From assembly GCF_949987535.1 (NCBI RefSeq), contig NC_080074.1, positions 39,167,641 to 39,231,640 of the forward strand: a stretch of DNA of 64,000 nt, in the 5' to 3' direction. Positions 62,999 to 64,000 of the stretch are shown here, piece by piece. The first letter of the stretch is position 1. Every line of letters begins with the position of its first letter. Position numbers and translations under genes: made by a program. Under the pieces are notes generated by a model. That model was not told where the DNA came from. It was given only the letters and a program-made list of their open reading frames with translations, and searched no databases. Origin of the DNA: Balaenoptera acutorostrata. Its lineage: Eukaryota > Chordata > Mammalia > Artiodactyla > Balaenopteridae.

Positions 62999-63965
62999 AT
63001 TTCTCCAAAGAAGATATACAGATTGCCAACAAACACATGAAAGAATGCTCAACATCATTAATCATTAGAGAAATGCAAATCAAAACTACAATGAGATATC
63101 ATCTCACACCGGTCAGAATGGCCATCATCAAAAAACCTACAAACAATAAATGCTGGAGAGGGTGTGGAGAAAAGGGAACCCTCTTGCACTGTTGGTGGGA
63201 ATGTAAATTGATACAGCCACTATGGAGAACAGTATGGAGGTTCCTTAAAAAACTAAAAATAGAACTACCATATGACCCAGCAATCCCACTACTGGGCATA
63301 TACCCTGAGAAAACCATAATTCAAAAAGAGTCACGTACCAAAATGTTCATTGCAGCTCTATTTACAATAGCCAGGACATGGAAGCAACCTAAGTGTCCAT
63401 CATCAGATGAATGGATAAAGAAGATGTGGCACATATATACAATGGAATATTACTCAGCCATAAAAAGAAACAAAATTGAGTTATTTGTAGTGAGGTGGAT
63501 GGACCTGTCTGTCATACAGAGTGAAGTAAGTCAGAAAGAGAAAAACAAATACTGTATGCTAACACATATATATGGAATCTAAGAAAAAAAAAAAAAAGGT
63601 CATGAAGAACCTAGGGGCAAGACAGGAATAAAGACACAGACCTACTAGAGAATGGACTTGAGGATATGGGGAGGGGGAGAGGGAAGGGTAAGCTGGGACA
63701 AAGTGAGAGAGTGGCATGGACATATATACACTACCAAACATAAAATAGCTAGCTAGTGGGAAGCAGCCGCATAGCACAGGGAGATCAGCTCGGTGCTTTG
63801 TGACCACCTAGAGGGGTGGGATAGGGAGGGTGGGAGGGAGGGAGACGCAAGAGGGTGGAGATATGGGAACATAGGTATATGTATAACTGATTCAGTTTGT
63901 TATAAAGCAGAAACTAACACACCATTGTAAAGCAATTATACTCCAATAAAAATGTTAAAAAAAAA
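62999..63965 (+). mobile_element. Recent 5'-truncated L1
   Basis: An L1 3' end in forward orientation with a 12-base target duplication, attacctgtcta, at 62987-62998 and 63966-63977. The ORF2 C-terminus is open for about 195 codons, with [18 protein letters not shown] (the cysteine-rich RNA-binding region), [17 protein letters not shown] and EYYSAIKRN, ending HIYGI. The frame is extended artificially upstream into L2 to 62818. A small deletion gives DLSVIQSEV in place of [11 protein letters not shown] 3' untranslated region and short A tail follow. Confidence 0.95.
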
Positions 63966-64000
63966 ATTACCTGTCTACTTAAAATCCTCCTTATCTCTCA

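Noticed and set aside
62818..63582. 254-codon open frame as a host gene
   Set aside because: Most of it is the L1 ORF2 C-terminus; the first part is read-through from an L2 across the insertion joint.

Overview
This is mammalian genomic DNA, most likely from a cetacean or a close relative. Two copies of a tRNA-derived SINE of the CHR type, found in whales, hippos and ruminants, lie at 5255-5599 and 27338-27660. Several L1 copies have the 3' end seen in cetartiodactyl genomes. The rest is AT-rich, with degraded MIR, L2 and older L1 pieces. I see no prokaryotic genes. Most long open frames are L1 remnants, SINE read-through or a minisatellite. The species is inferred, not proven.

The one real gene is on the minus strand: the 3' part of PTPRQ, the receptor-type tyrosine phosphatase Q of inner-ear hair bundles. 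I could place thirteen exons by splice signals, phase and protein motifs. They run from the transmembrane exon at 60825-60924 down to the stop codon at 15885. All twelve introns between them have GT-AG ends, and every phase joins. The joined frame is open for 418 codons: a juxtaluminal tip, one transmembrane helix, a juxtamembrane linker and a complete phosphatase domain ending in TTM. The extracellular fibronectin repeats lie beyond 64000. The catalytic cysteine motif is intact, but the WPD loop reads WPE and the KNRY motif reads KNRF. This fits the family's reported preference for phosphoinositides.

Layout: 1-15884 is the downstream flank. It holds a solo LTR inside an old L1, L1 copies, a CHR SINE, a MIR, and a 23-copy 39-bp minisatellite at 11358-12249. 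From 15885 to 60924 is the gene, whose introns hold L1, L2, MIR and CHR copies, a 51-bp tandem duplication, a TA microsatellite and an unusual 57-bp inverted repeat pair. From 60925 to 64000 is the start of the next intron upstream, with an L2 split by an unassigned segment and by a recent L1.

I found no new multi-gene system. The observations most worth checking are the minisatellite, the inverted repeat, two L1 copies with 5' inversions and exact target duplications, and repeat-poor intron blocks that may carry regulatory sequence for the neighbouring MYF6/MYF5 genes.
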